Shown: positions 7,943-17,577 of the stretch, in pieces
Layout: each line of letters opens with the position of its first letter
How positions within the stretch are numbered: the first letter of the stretch is position 1
Assembly: GCF_018847375.1 (NCBI RefSeq)
Contig: NZ_CP072036.1
Span: 2,790,001 to 2,854,000, forward strand
Direction of reading: 5' to 3'
Source of the DNA: Akkermansia massiliensis
GTDB lineage: Bacteria; Verrucomicrobiota; Verrucomicrobiia; Verrucomicrobiales; Akkermansiaceae
DNA: 64,000 nt
Translations under genes and position numbers: made by a program
Notes under the pieces: generated by a model
Seen by the model: only the letters and a program-made list of their open reading frames with translations
Told to the model about the DNA's origin: nothing
Database searches by the model: none

Positions 7943-9253
7943 CTACAAGGCAATGGCCCAGAGCACCTTCAGGTAGCGGCCTTCCGGGTACGTGCTCAGG
8001 AAGGGGTGGTCCCAGCCGGGGCCGGTCATCGCCATGATCTGGAGCTTGCGCCCCTGCCGCTGGGCGGCCTTGATGACGGTGTGCTCAAACTCCGCAGGGG
8101 AAAGCAGCCCGGAACAGGAACAGGTGACGAACAGGCCGCCGGGCCGCACGCATTGCAGCCCCAGCATGTTGAGGTCATGGTATTTTTTGATGCCTTCCTC
8201 GTATCCCTCCCTGCCGATGATGAATTTGGGCGGGTCCAGCAGCACGGCGTCAAACAGGCGTCCGTTGCGCACCATCTGGCGCGCGTAGACAAAGGCGTCC
8301 GCATGCACGAAGTCGATGCGCTGCTGGTTGATATTGCCGTTCCTCTTCGCCATGGCGATGGCCTTTTCATCCAGGTCCACGCCCGTGACTTCCGCCGCTC
8401 CTCCCAGCATTTTGGCGGCAATGGAAAAGCCGCCGCTGTAGCAGCACAGGTCCAGCACCGCGGCCCCCTTCACCAGGGAGGCGAATTTAAGGCGGTTGTC
8501 CCGCTGGTCGCAGAAGAAGCCCGTCTTGTGCCCCTGGGCGAAGTCCACTTCATAAGTGATGCCGTTTTCCACAATCTTCACCAGCCGGACCGGAGCGGGG
8601 GATTCCGGGGCGTCCTCCGCGCGGATGCCCTCCATGCGGGCAATGCCTTCGTCCACCTGCACCACGTGGCGCTTCGTGCCGCACAGGCGGTGCAGCAGGG
8701 GCAGCCAGCGGTCCAGCCTCTGCCAGACGGCCAGCGTGCTCACCTCCAGGCTCAGCACGTCCGCGTAACGGTCCACCACCAGGCCGCCCAGGCCGTCGGA
8801 GTCACCGTGCAGCACGCGGTAAGCGTTGGTGGTTTCATCCAGGCACAGAATCTCCCGGCGCAGCTTCACGGCGCGTTCCAGGGCGGCGTCCAGGTCCCGC
8901 TCGGTAAAGGCGTCCTTCCCGTGGTACACCACGCGCAGGGGCGTGCGGCTGGCCTCGTTCCAGAAGCCCGCGCCGAACAGTTCCCCGTTCTTGTCATAGA
9001 CGTGCACCAGGCTTCCCGGGGCTATTTCCCCGCTCACGGAGCCGAGCATGCGGGGGAAAACGGCGGGATTGTACGTGAAGTATTTCAGCTCCACCCACGG
9101 CGTGAGCCATTGTTCACTGCCCTCCGGGGACTTGTTGACAAAAAGGTTCTTTTTGGGAGCCGTGCGCGGGCGCCCCGGCTGGGAGCGGCGGTCCCGGTAG
9201 GCGGGCCTGGGGCGGGAATCGCTAGAATCACGGGAATTGCGGAAATCGTTCAT
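7943..9253 (-). CDS. RlmI-family class I SAM-dependent rRNA methyltransferase (second copy)
   Basis: 436 residues, with an Arg/Ser/Pro-rich, probably disordered extension of about 40 residues before the PUA-like domain (KYFTYNPAVFPRMLGSV). Then come HGDSDGLGGLVVDRYADVL, the SAM motif AVLDLCCYSGGFSIAA, and the catalytic loop VLLDPPKFIIGREG, all family hallmarks. The basic extension, absent from the copy at 1376-2560, may add RNA affinity. The start codon overlaps the stop of the upstream reductase by 4 bp (ATGA), so the two genes form an operon. The target nucleotide is not known. Confidence 0.85.
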   Translation of the reverse strand: MNDFRNSRDSSDSRPRPAYRDRRSQPGRPRTAPKKNLFVNKSPEGSEQWLTPWVELKYFTYNPAVFPRMLGSVSGEIAPGSLVHVYDKNGELFGAGFWNEASRTPLRVVYHGKDAFTERDLDAALERAVKLRREILCLDETTNAYRVLHGDSDGLGGLVVDRYADVLSLEVSTLAVWQRLDRWLPLLHRLCGTKRHVVQVDEGIARMEGIRAEDAPESPAPVRLVKIVENGITYEVDFAQGHKTGFFCDQRDNRLKFASLVKGAAVLDLCCYSGGFSIAAKMLGGAAEVTGVDLDEKAIAMAKRNGNINQQRIDFVHADAFVYARQMVRNGRLFDAVLLDPPKFIIGREGYEEGIKKYHDLNMLGLQCVRPGGLFVTCSCSGLLSPAEFEHTVIKAAQRQGRKLQIMAMTGPGWDHPFLSTYPEGRYLKVLWAIAL

Positions 9254-10155
9254 GAAATGCGGGAGAGGAAGGTTGGATCTGAGGCATAGCGGGCCACGGC
9301 CAGGTCGATGGCCTCTTCATACGTCCTCACGGGCCGCTTCATCAGGGAAGCGAGCCGTTCGCAGGACATGGCGGTATGCCGGGGCCGAGCATCCCTGAAA
9401 CCGGCCTGTTCGTCGAGCTTTTGTTCCGCCACGGGCGGCAAAGAAGGCAGCAGCCCGTGCTTCACGGCGCATTTCAGAGCGGTCACGGCATATCCGTGCC
9501 AGGAGACGGGTTCCCCGGACTGGCACAGGTGCAGCGCGCCGGACGCGTCGCTTTCATAGGCCAGGAAACGGAGCCACCCGCACAAATCCTCCACCCACGC
9601 GGGCATGGACCATTTGTCCGCCACGGCGGAGAGGGGTTCTCCGTTCAGCGCCTTCCGCAGCACCATCTCCGGGAAGGAGGGCCGTTCCGGATTGCCGAAC
9701 ACCCAGGAAACGCGGGCAACCAGCGCCTCCGGCATTTCCTCCCGCACGCGGAGTTCCGCCTCCAGCTTGGATTCTCCGTACACGTTCACGGGGCGGCACT
9801 TGTCCGACTCCGTTTTCAGGCCGGCCCTCCTGCCGTCCAGCACGTAGTCCGTGCTCAGGTGGATGAAGCGCATGCCCTCCAGGCGGCAGATGCGAGCCAT
9901 CATCTCCGGGGCCATGGCGTTCACGCGGTGCGCCGTCTCCGGATCATCCAGGCAGGCCTCCAGGCCGCTCACGGCGGCGCAGTTCACCACGTGGGTGGCG
10001 CCGGAGGAAAGCAGCACGTTTTTCAGGGCTTTTAAATCCTTTAAATCACAGGCGTCCCGTCCGCATCCCACCACTTCCATGCCTTCCTCTTCCAGATGCG
10101 CCGCCAGGCGGCTCCCCACACGGCCGCCCGCTCCGAACACCAATGTTCTGTACAT
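9250..10155 (-). CDS. RmlD-like NAD(P)-dependent sugar-nucleotide reductase
   Basis: Short-chain dehydrogenase of the RmlD/dTDP-4-dehydrorhamnose reductase type, 301 residues. It begins MYRTLVFGAGGRVGSRLA (Rossmann GxxGxxG), continues with the NCAAVSGLEACLDDPE segment, STDYVLDG, and the catalytic YGESK (YxxxK) motif. ATG at 10155 is chosen because the dinucleotide fold starts there; upstream in-frame codons add only unrelated residues. No other dTDP-rhamnose genes are nearby, so the substrate is uncertain; MAT2-beta-like or other nucleotide-sugar reductases are alternatives. It is co-transcribed with the downstream methyltransferase (4-bp overlap). Confidence 0.75.
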   Translation of the reverse strand: MYRTLVFGAGGRVGSRLAAHLEEEGMEVVGCGRDACDLKDLKALKNVLLSSGATHVVNCAAVSGLEACLDDPETAHRVNAMAPEMMARICRLEGMRFIHLSTDYVLDGRRAGLKTESDKCRPVNVYGESKLEAELRVREEMPEALVARVSWVFGNPERPSFPEMVLRKALNGEPLSAVADKWSMPAWVEDLCGWLRFLAYESDASGALHLCQSGEPVSWHGYAVTALKCAVKHGLLPSLPPVAEQKLDEQAGFRDARPRHTAMSCERLASLMKRPVRTYEEAIDLAVARYASDPTFLSRIS

Positions 10156-10245
10156 GACACGGAGCTTAGCCATTCCCCCTCCAAAATCCAATGAAAACCT
10201 TTTTTCATCGTGACAAAAGATTGAAAGGCTGTTTGAATTAAAGTT

Positions 10246-11196
10246 GTGTTTTACCATGAATATTCTTTAACGGCCTGCGGTCCGCTGAACGCCAGAGCCG
10301 CGGAAGTATGCAGGAAAGGAGCCCTCATTAAAACGGATGAAGGCGGGTACGGCTGCATCCAGCCGTGGCCGGAGCTGGGGGACGCCACGTTGCAGGAGGA
10401 ACTGGACGCGCTCAGGAAGGGAAGCCCGCTGCCGCTGGGCATCCGCGCCTTGGAATGCGCCCGGACGGACGGGGAGGCGCGCGCGAAGGGCGCCAGCCTG
10501 TTTGACGGCCTGCACATTCCGGCCAGCCACGCCACGCTGCCCTCCTGCGTCAGCCCCGCCACCATCCGCATCATGGAATCCAAGGGGTTCAAGGCCGGAA
10601 AAATCAAGGCCAGCCCCAACCTGGCCGCCGCCCTGGAACGGCTGACCATGCTCGCCTCCATGGTCCCCGCCTGGCGCTGGCGGCTGGACTTCAACGGCTG
10701 CCTGAATGAAAACGACGCCCTGAAATTCTGGAAATCCCTGCCCCACCACCTGAAAACCCGGATAGATTTCATTGAAGACCCGTGCCCCTTCTCTGTCCAG
10801 AGCTGGGAACGGCTGGTGGACGCCGGCATGCCGCTGGCCCTGGACATGGGCTCGGACTCGGAGCACCAGCCGGCCATCTCCTCGGACCTGCCCATCATCC
10901 GCATCGTCAAGCCCGCGAGGGAAGCTACGCCGGAGTATCTTTACGAGCCCCCCGTGTTCACCACCGTCATGGACCATCCCGTGGGGCAGCTCTGGGCCGT
11001 CTACCAGGCGGCGGACTACTACCGCAACGCCCTGCCCACGGAAATCCCCCTCTGCGGCCTTTGCACACACCTCCTGTTTGAACCGGACCCCTTCCTTGAC
11101 CAGATGGGCGGCATGAACCCGCAGGTAGCCGTTCCCGCCGGAACGGGACTGGGCTTTGACGGGATGCTGGAAGCCCTGCCCTGGAAAAAACTCTGA
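10246..11196 (+). CDS. menC: o-Succinylbenzoate synthase-like enolase-superfamily enzyme
   Basis: Probably makes o-succinylbenzoate in menaquinone synthesis. The enolase-superfamily active site can be read: catalytic lysines in GKIKAS (K119, K121), metal ligands D148 (RLDFNG), E177 (FIEDP) and D200 (LALDMGSD), and the second-side lysine K222 (IRIVKPA). At 316 residues it has MenC length. Translation starts at GTG 10246; no in-frame ATG fits. It is divergent from the reductase operon. No other men genes are in the window, so a different enolase-superfamily reaction, such as a dipeptide epimerase, cannot be excluded. Confidence 0.68.
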   Translation: MFYHEYSLTACGPLNARAAEVCRKGALIKTDEGGYGCIQPWPELGDATLQEELDALRKGSPLPLGIRALECARTDGEARAKGASLFDGLHIPASHATLPSCVSPATIRIMESKGFKAGKIKASPNLAAALERLTMLASMVPAWRWRLDFNGCLNENDALKFWKSLPHHLKTRIDFIEDPCPFSVQSWERLVDAGMPLALDMGSDSEHQPAISSDLPIIRIVKPAREATPEYLYEPPVFTTVMDHPVGQLWAVYQAADYYRNALPTEIPLCGLCTHLLFEPDPFLDQMGGMNPQVAVPAGTGLGFDGMLEALPWKKL

Positions 11197-11237
11197 CAGG
11201 ACGCCGCGCTCTCCCGGAACTTCGTCCGGACACAAAG

Positions 11238-11268
11238 AAGGCATGAAGCGGAACGCGCTTCATGCCTT
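11238..11268 (+). terminator. Convergent hairpin between menC-like gene and GH20 gene
   Basis: Perfect 13-bp stem AAGGCATGAAGCG/CGCTTCATGCCTT with a 5-nt loop, but without a strong T-tract on either side. It lies between two converging genes. Confidence 0.5.
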
Positions 11269-11301
11269 CGTCATTTGCCCGGGAACAACCGGAAAAGCCC
11301 T

Positions 11302-13479
11302 TTACTTCGGTTCCGCGGCGAACTTGAGGCCGGGATACTCCTTCACGTTGCAGCCAGGCGTCTTGGGGTTCACCTGCACGGGAACGAACGTGAACATCCA
11401 CCGGCGCGCGGAATTGTTGCTGGGGCTCTTCACCAGCACGCGGTTCCAGCCCTTCTTCAGGGGAACCATGGAAGGCTCCCGGAAATGGTAGTTTTCATCC
11501 ACCAGCACGCCGCCGTTGCGCGGCTTCTTCCATTGCGGGGGGTCAATCTCCTGCCCGTTCACGAAGAACCTGGGATTCGCGTGGAACCACTTGCCGGGGA
11601 CGCTCGCCGGGCCGTTGCGCCAGTCGGACGTGGCCCAGGTATGGCCGCTGATCCAGAAGGGCACCGTCTGCGCCTTCGGGGAATAAATCCAGGTCTGCGC
11701 GTAATAGGTGTGGTTCTTGTGGGGATAGGCCCCCATCTTCGCCCCGTTGAACAGCGTCGGGAAATCGCAGTAATGCTTGAAGATGATGGTGGCTCCGGTG
11801 TAGGCGTCCTTGGACCACTCGTAGGTAACGCCGTCAATCTCGTAGGAATCCTTCATCTTCCCGGTCTTGTTGTCCGCCTCCGGGGCGAACTCCGTTTCCG
11901 TCTTCCCTCCGTTGGGAATGGGGCCCAGCAGCTTCCACGGAATATTGGCCTGCCGCACGTAATTGAACTCCTTGTTCACGAAGAAGCGGTCCCGGATGGC
12001 GAGCACGCGGTTTTCATACTCCGCAAATCCTTTCAGCAGCGGGTCCCCCTGCACGGGCAGGTTGGAGAAATACTTCATGTACTCGTCCTGGTTGGGGTCT
12101 CCCTGCACCTTTTCATGGGGATTGTTCCACAAGGGCTCGGAAACGAACGCCATCCCTGCGTAAACGGGCGTCTGGAGAACCTGGTTGCGCGGGTCCGTAA
12201 TTTCCAGGTCCGGGAAAGAGCACAGCATCATGCCCAGGCCGTCCGCATTCTGGAACGGGCAGGCCCGGCGGAAGTACATGGTCATGGCCGTTTCAAACGG
12301 ATCGAGGTGGTTCAGGTAGGTCTCCAGGGAATCCACGTACTTGGACCCGTTGACAGGCCATGCGCCACGGTTCTGGCGGCCGGACCACAATTGCAGGATG
12401 GAGCCGTTATAGCCCTTAGGCGTCAGGCCGGGGTGCCACCTCATGGGCGTGCGGCCGCAGGACTCCACCGCATTGATGTATTCCTTCAGAATGTCATTGT
12501 TCACCTGCTCGTCCTTGCCGTGGGCCTCGTCCGTGCCGATGTGGATGATGGGCATCTTCTCCTTGGGAACCAGGGCGCACATCTCCTTGATCAGGGCCAC
12601 CAGGGCCTTCGTGGCCTTTTCATCGCTCATCTTCACGTTGAGCGCCTTCCGGAACGCCTGGCTGTGCCCCGGCATGTCCATCTCCGGAATCAGCAGGATG
12701 TTGCGCAGGCGGCAGTACTCCACCAATTGCTTGAACTCCTTCTGCGTATAGAATTTGCCCGGCATGCGGGTGAAATTCTTGGGATCATTCAGTTCCGGAT
12801 AAATCTTGGACTCCAGCCGCCAGCCGGGATGCTCCGTGAAATGGAAGTGGTACACGTTCAGCTTAAGTTGCGCCATGGAATCCAGCTCCTGCGCGATCAG
12901 GGGGAGCGGCATGTAATTGCGGCCCACGTCGTTCATGAACCCGCGGATTTCAAAATCCGGCCAGTCCACGATGTCGCAGGCGGCGATGGTCGTCGTCCCG
13001 CCGCGCCGCAGGAGAAGCTGCTCCAGCGTCTTCATGCCGTAATAAAACCCCCTGGTGTCCGCTGCCGTAATCAGCGCGCCGCCGGGAGTCACGCGGAGTG
13101 AATAGGCCTCCTCCTTCAGCTTGGGATTCTCCGTGCCGGCCTTCACCTCCCCCTTCACGAACTTGACGGCGAACGCCCCGTCCGGAGCCACCTTCACCCG
13201 GTGGTCCGCCAGAAAGGACTTCAATTCGGAAACGATGAACTTCATCTGTTCCGGATAGGAAGTCCTGGACGGAGACGGGGCCAGGATGCGAACGGACTGC
13301 ACGCGAATGGCCTTGCCGGTCCAGTGCAGCTGCTGGGGCTTGGGAACCAGGGGCGGCTGGTCCGCCGGGAACAGCCTGTAATTGGCTCCGTTCGCCGGGA
13401 AGGAGGGAGCCGTATCCTGTCCCCACGCCCCGGCGCACGCCATGCACATCCACGCAAACGATAATAAAAGGAACTTCAT
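11302..13479 (-). CDS. Exported beta-N-acetylhexosaminidase, GH20
   Basis: Removes terminal beta-linked GlcNAc/GalNAc from glycans such as mucin O-glycans by substrate-assisted catalysis. The 725-residue product starts at ATG 13479 with a signal peptide (KFLLLSFAWMCMACAGAWG), then a GH20b-like domain (residues ~35-150), then the TIM barrel with VDWPDFEIRGFMNDVGRNY, NVYHFHFTEHPGWRLES, EMDMPGHSQA and the catalytic Asp-Glu pair D317-E318 in HIGTDEAHG. A C-terminal beta-rich part (about residue 520 on) may bind carbohydrate or support the barrel. It fits with nagB at the left edge as part of GlcNAc use. Confidence 0.93.
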   Translation of the reverse strand: MKFLLLSFAWMCMACAGAWGQDTAPSFPANGANYRLFPADQPPLVPKPQQLHWTGKAIRVQSVRILAPSPSRTSYPEQMKFIVSELKSFLADHRVKVAPDGAFAVKFVKGEVKAGTENPKLKEEAYSLRVTPGGALITAADTRGFYYGMKTLEQLLLRRGGTTTIAACDIVDWPDFEIRGFMNDVGRNYMPLPLIAQELDSMAQLKLNVYHFHFTEHPGWRLESKIYPELNDPKNFTRMPGKFYTQKEFKQLVEYCRLRNILLIPEMDMPGHSQAFRKALNVKMSDEKATKALVALIKEMCALVPKEKMPIIHIGTDEAHGKDEQVNNDILKEYINAVESCGRTPMRWHPGLTPKGYNGSILQLWSGRQNRGAWPVNGSKYVDSLETYLNHLDPFETAMTMYFRRACPFQNADGLGMMLCSFPDLEITDPRNQVLQTPVYAGMAFVSEPLWNNPHEKVQGDPNQDEYMKYFSNLPVQGDPLLKGFAEYENRVLAIRDRFFVNKEFNYVRQANIPWKLLGPIPNGGKTETEFAPEADNKTGKMKDSYEIDGVTYEWSKDAYTGATIIFKHYCDFPTLFNGAKMGAYPHKNHTYYAQTWIYSPKAQTVPFWISGHTWATSDWRNGPASVPGKWFHANPRFFVNGQEIDPPQWKKPRNGGVLVDENYHFREPSMVPLKKGWNRVLVKSPSNNSARRWMFTFVPVQVNPKTPGCNVKEYPGLKFAAEPK

Positions 13480-13589
13480 GCGGGTAATAATACGCCCGCA
13501 AAGGCCCCTGCCTGTCAAATCTATCGTGTTCCACAGCCCGGAAAACGGGTTCCCGGCAGCGGTTTTTGCAAAAAGACCAGAACCCGCGC

Positions 13590-14036
13590 CTACATGACGG
13601 AGGGAGGCTTGACGGCCTGCGCGGCGGGGTGGTCTTCAATCTCCCCGGTGGTTCCGTTCACGGCCACGCCGCGGCGCACGGCGTAAAGCCCCGCTTCCTC
13701 CTCCTTCTTCCCGGCCACAAAGGCCCAGTAGTAACTGTTCCGGTCATGGTAGCAGGCCCACTCTCCGGCAATGCCGGGGCGCGCCTCCATCAGCAGGGAA
13801 TAGGAATCCGCGGGGGAAACCTTGAAGCCCCTGGGCGTATCCAGCCCGGAGGAGGGAAAGGACCGGATGTCCCCCCTCCACACCAGGTCCAGGGGGGAGG
13901 TGGACAGCAGGCCGTCCGCAAGATGGCTGCCCGCCAGCATCTGCCCGGTGCCGAGCATGGGCAGGCAGGAAGAGCACAGAAGGGCGCCTCCGCAGACGGC
14001 GGCAAGGCGCAGGAAAGGGCAAACGGAAAAAGTCAT
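13590..14036 (-). CDS. Small putative lipoprotein
   Basis: 148 residues, unrecognised. The N-terminus (FLRLAAVCGGALLCSSC) is a short hydrophobic signal ending in a cysteine that could be lipidated, although the -3 position is not ideal for a lipobox. The rest is a soluble domain with DRNSYYWAFVAGKK suggestive of a small beta fold. It lies 110 bp upstream of the GH20 gene on the same strand, so the two may be co-transcribed, and is divergent from the MATE gene. Confidence 0.6.
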   Translation of the reverse strand: MTFSVCPFLRLAAVCGGALLCSSCLPMLGTGQMLAGSHLADGLLSTSPLDLVWRGDIRSFPSSGLDTPRGFKVSPADSYSLLMEARPGIAGEWACYHDRNSYYWAFVAGKKEEEAGLYAVRRGVAVNGTTGEIEDHPAAQAVKPPSVM

Positions 14037-14216
14037 GGCGTGTTCCTGGAAAAAGGCGGAAAGGAATCAACCCCCAAAAGCTTCCCCAGTCAATCAAAAA
14101 CAGGCCTTTCCGGCCGCTCCGGCGGAAAAATGCCCGCTCCCCGGACGGGTGGACAGCTTGACAACCCCTCCGCGCATTCCTATAGTTTGCCTCCCGTCTG
14201 AAAAGGAGGTCCGTCC

Positions 14217-15602
14217 ATGGCAGCCCAGTCACGCAACATCGCAGAATTGGAAAACGCATCCGTATGGCGTCTGCTGGTCCAGTACTCCCTGCCCTCCATC
14301 GCCGGCATGGTGGTGTACTCCCTGTACAACATCATTGACAGCGTCTTCATCGGCCACGGCGTGGGCCCCCTGGCCCTGTCCGGCCTGGCCGTCACCTTCC
14401 CCATCATGAACCTGACCTTTGCGCTGGGCACGCTGGTGGGCATCGGCGGGGCGGCCATCAGCTCCATCCGTCTGGGCAAGAAGGACCAGGAGGGGACGGA
14501 GCGCACGCTGGGGAACGTCCTCATCATGAGCCTGATCGCCGCCGTGGTGCTGGTGGTTCCCACACTGCTCTTCCTGACGGAAATCCTGACCGCCTTCGGC
14601 GCCAGCGGGCAAACCCTCGCCTACGCGTACGACTTCATGCTCGTCACCCTGCTGGGGCTGCCCGTCACGTACGTCTTTTTCAACCTCAACCACGTGATGA
14701 GGGCCACCGGCTACCCGAAAAAGGCCATGGGCTCCACCCTGCTCTCCGTGGGGATCAACATCATCCTGGCTCCCATCTTCATCTTCTGGTTCAAATGGGG
14801 CATCACCGGAGCCGCCCTGGCCACCCTGCTTGCCCAGGTCACCGGCATGGCGCGCGTGCTGCTCCACTTCTCCGACGCGGCCAGCACGGTCCACTTCCGG
14901 CGCGGCATCTGGGAACTGCGGAAGGCCATCGTCACCGGCATCCTGTCCATCGGCATGGCTCCGTGCCTGGTAAACGTCTGCGGCAGCGCGGTCACCATCG
15001 CCATCAACAGGCAGCTTGCGGACCACGGGGGGGACCTGGCTATCGGCGCTTACGGCATCATCAACCGCATTCTCATCCTGTTCGCCATGCTCGTCATCGG
15101 CCTCACGCAGGGCATGCAGCCCATCATCGGCTACAACCACGGGGCCATGAAGCCGGGACGCGTCCTGCTCACCCTCAAGTACGGCGTGCTGGCGGGCACT
15201 TCCTTCACCACGCTGGGCTTCCTGGCCTGCGTTTTCTTCCCCCGCGGCATTGCCGGGCTCTTCACGGATGACGCCGCGCTCATCAGCCTGGCGGCCAACG
15301 GCCTCACCATCTGCGTGCTGGCCTTCCCGCTCATCGGCAGCCAGATCATCATCGGCAACTTCTTCCAGGCCATCGGGAAGGCCCGTCTGGCCATCTTCCT
15401 CTCCCTGACGCGCCAGATGCTCTTCCTGCTGCCGTTCCTGCTGGTGCTGCCCAGGTTCTGGGGACAGGACGGCGTCTGGGCCTCCCTCCCGCTGGCGGAC
15501 GTGCTCTCCTTCATCGTCACCCTGCTCTTCATCCGGAGGTTCCTCAAATACTACCGGCTGAAAAACAGGCACTACCTGGACCACAGCACGGCCGAAGCGT
15601 GA
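14217..15602 (+). CDS. MATE-family multidrug/cation antiporter
   Basis: 461-residue inner-membrane transporter with about twelve predicted helices. Family features include the N-terminal LLVQYSLPSIAGMVVYSLYN, a VFIGHGVGPLALSGLAV helix 2 segment, and a symmetrical second half with GMAPCLVNVCGSAV and GLTQGMQPIIGYNHGA. Such proteins export cationic compounds using a sodium or proton gradient. An AAGGAGGT ribosome-binding site (14203-14210) sits 6 nt before the ATG, one of the few strong ones in the window. No neighbour indicates the substrate. Confidence 0.9.
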   Translation: MAAQSRNIAELENASVWRLLVQYSLPSIAGMVVYSLYNIIDSVFIGHGVGPLALSGLAVTFPIMNLTFALGTLVGIGGAAISSIRLGKKDQEGTERTLGNVLIMSLIAAVVLVVPTLLFLTEILTAFGASGQTLAYAYDFMLVTLLGLPVTYVFFNLNHVMRATGYPKKAMGSTLLSVGINIILAPIFIFWFKWGITGAALATLLAQVTGMARVLLHFSDAASTVHFRRGIWELRKAIVTGILSIGMAPCLVNVCGSAVTIAINRQLADHGGDLAIGAYGIINRILILFAMLVIGLTQGMQPIIGYNHGAMKPGRVLLTLKYGVLAGTSFTTLGFLACVFFPRGIAGLFTDDAALISLAANGLTICVLAFPLIGSQIIIGNFFQAIGKARLAIFLSLTRQMLFLLPFLLVLPRFWGQDGVWASLPLADVLSFIVTLLFIRRFLKYYRLKNRHYLDHSTAEA

Positions 15603-15997
15603 AACCCTTCCAGGGAGCGCCGCAGGCCCCTGCGGCTTCGGAATGAACAGGCGGACAAAGGCCGCGCCCTCTCTTTCCACACTCGTTCGCTGACGCTCGT
15701 TTTTCCAGCAGCAACAAGGGCCAGTTTCACTCCTGACGGCTCGCGGGCAGGTTCAGTCCGGCCCTGGCGGAAAGCCCTCTTTTCCAGCTTTCCACACGTT
15801 CTCCCTGACATTTTGCGGGACATAACACCGGCAGTATGCCGAACGCGCCGCGCTTTAAGGACTCTATTTTGTTGACGGCTTCGTGTGAAATCATCATCCG
15901 GAGCCCCGCCCGGCAGACGCCAGGGAACCGTCTTCCCCATCAGCCGGCCTCCTGAAGGCGGAACAACCCGAACGACATTTACAAGGAATCTGACAAA
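15603..15997. other. Intergenic region, no supported gene
   Basis: About 395 bp between the MATE pump and the amylase. It holds a copy of the GC-rich hairpin motif (15614-15634, minus orientation of the 944 and 57.9-kb copies) and a small inverted repeat CACTCGTTCGCTGACGCTCG at about 15681-15700. No credible ORF is seen; a TTGACG at about 15872 could be part of an amylase promoter, but no good -10 follows. Confidence 0.4.
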
Positions 15998-17488
15998 ATG
16001 AAAAACGGAATCATGATGCAATATTTTGAGTGGAACCTGCCCAACGACGGGCAGTTCTGGAACAAGCTGAAGGAAGACGCCACCCATCTGGAGGAAATAG
16101 GCGTTACAGCCGTCTGGATTCCGCCGGCCTACAAGGGCAAGGAACAGAACGACGTGGGCTACGGCACCTACGACCTGTTTGACCTGGGGGAATTCGACCA
16201 GAAGAACACGGTCCGCACCAAATACGGCACCAAGCAGGAACTCCAGGACGCCATCAAGGCCCTTCATGAACACCATGTGGGCGTCTACCTGGACGCCGTC
16301 ATGAACCACAAGGCCGGAGCGGACTATACGGAAAAATTCATGGCCAAGGAAGTGGACCAGCAGAACCGGGACAAGGAAATCACGGACGCCTACGAAATCG
16401 AAGGCTGGACCGGCTTCAACTTCCCCGGCCGCGGAGACAAGTACTCCGACTTCAAATGGCACTGGTACCACTTCACCGGCACGGACTACGACGCCGCTAC
16501 GGAAAAAACTTCCATCTTCAAGATCATGGGGGACGGGAAAAGCTGGAGCGAAGGCGTGGATGAAGAAAACGGCAACTATGACTACCTCATGTTCGCCAAC
16601 CTGGACTTCGACCACCCGGAAGTGGTGAAAGAAATGGAAAAATGGGGCGTATGGGTATCCCGGGAACTGGACCTGGACGGCATGAGGCTGGACGCCATCA
16701 AGCACATCAATGACGAGTTCATCAAGAAATTCCTGGCCGCCGTCCGCAAGGACAGGGGAGAGGATTTCTACGCCGTGGGCGAATACTGGAAGCAGGACCT
16801 GGACTCCCTGAACGAATACCTCAAGGAGGAACGCTACAAGGTGGACCTGTTTGACGTGCCCCTGCACTACAACATGTACCAGGCTTCCAAGCAGGGCCGT
16901 GATTACGACCTTTCCAAGATTCTGGACGGCACCCTGGTCCAGAACCACCCCACGCTGGCCGTCACCTTTGTGGACAACCATGACTCCCAGTGGGGCAGCT
17001 CCCTGGAATCAGCCGTGGAAGACTGGTTCAAGCCCTCCGCCTATGCGCTCATCCTGCTCATGAAGGAAGGCTATCCCTGCATCTTCTACGGGGACTACTA
17101 CGGAGTAAGCGGCAACCCGCCCATGCACCGCGGCATCATCGACAACCTGCTGGAAATCCGTAAAAACCATGCCTTCGGGGAGCAGAACTACTACTTTGAC
17201 CACCCGAACACCATCGGCTTCACCCGCGTGGGGGATGACGACCACCCGCATTCCGGCGTGGCCGTGCTCATCTCCAACGGGGAGGACGGAGACAAGGTGA
17301 TGAACGTGGGCAAGCAGCACGCCGGGGAAACCTGGAAGGAAGCCACCGGAAACGTGGAGGAAACCGTCACCATTGACGAGGAAGGCAACGGCCAGTTCCT
17401 CGTCCACGGCGGCAACGTGGCCGTCTGGATTCCGGAAAATGCTCCGCAGGACCCCAAGCAGGACGCGAGGGTGGAAGACGAGGAATAA
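15998..17488 (+). CDS. Cytosolic alpha-amylase, GH13 (subfamily 5-like)
   Basis: Hydrolyses alpha-1,4-glucans inside the cell, since the protein starts directly with the barrel (NGIMMQYFEWNLPNDGQ) and has no signal peptide. GH13 regions are intact: DAVMNHK (region I), GMRLDAIKH with nucleophile D232 (II), VGEYW with acid/base E262 (III) and FVDNHDSQ with D329 (IV). At 496 residues it matches liquefying, AmyA-type enzymes. The extended C-terminus is acidic. It probably works on glycogen-type stores or imported maltodextrins. It stands alone, with about 400 bp of noncoding sequence upstream. Confidence 0.92.
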   Translation: MKNGIMMQYFEWNLPNDGQFWNKLKEDATHLEEIGVTAVWIPPAYKGKEQNDVGYGTYDLFDLGEFDQKNTVRTKYGTKQELQDAIKALHEHHVGVYLDAVMNHKAGADYTEKFMAKEVDQQNRDKEITDAYEIEGWTGFNFPGRGDKYSDFKWHWYHFTGTDYDAATEKTSIFKIMGDGKSWSEGVDEENGNYDYLMFANLDFDHPEVVKEMEKWGVWVSRELDLDGMRLDAIKHINDEFIKKFLAAVRKDRGEDFYAVGEYWKQDLDSLNEYLKEERYKVDLFDVPLHYNMYQASKQGRDYDLSKILDGTLVQNHPTLAVTFVDNHDSQWGSSLESAVEDWFKPSAYALILLMKEGYPCIFYGDYYGVSGNPPMHRGIIDNLLEIRKNHAFGEQNYYFDHPNTIGFTRVGDDDHPHSGVAVLISNGEDGDKVMNVGKQHAGETWKEATGNVEETVTIDEEGNGQFLVHGGNVAVWIPENAPQDPKQDARVEDEE

Positions 17489-17577
17489 ATTGAATGATTG
17501 CCCCGCCGGCAGGCAAGCCGGAGCGGGCGTGGAGGAACGGCCTGTTCCGGCGCCGGACCATCTTTCCGGAAGGCGGG

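Noticed and set aside
11275..13101. Plus-strand ORF of 608 codons
   Set aside because: Antisense to the GH20 gene, which has a full active site and signal peptide.
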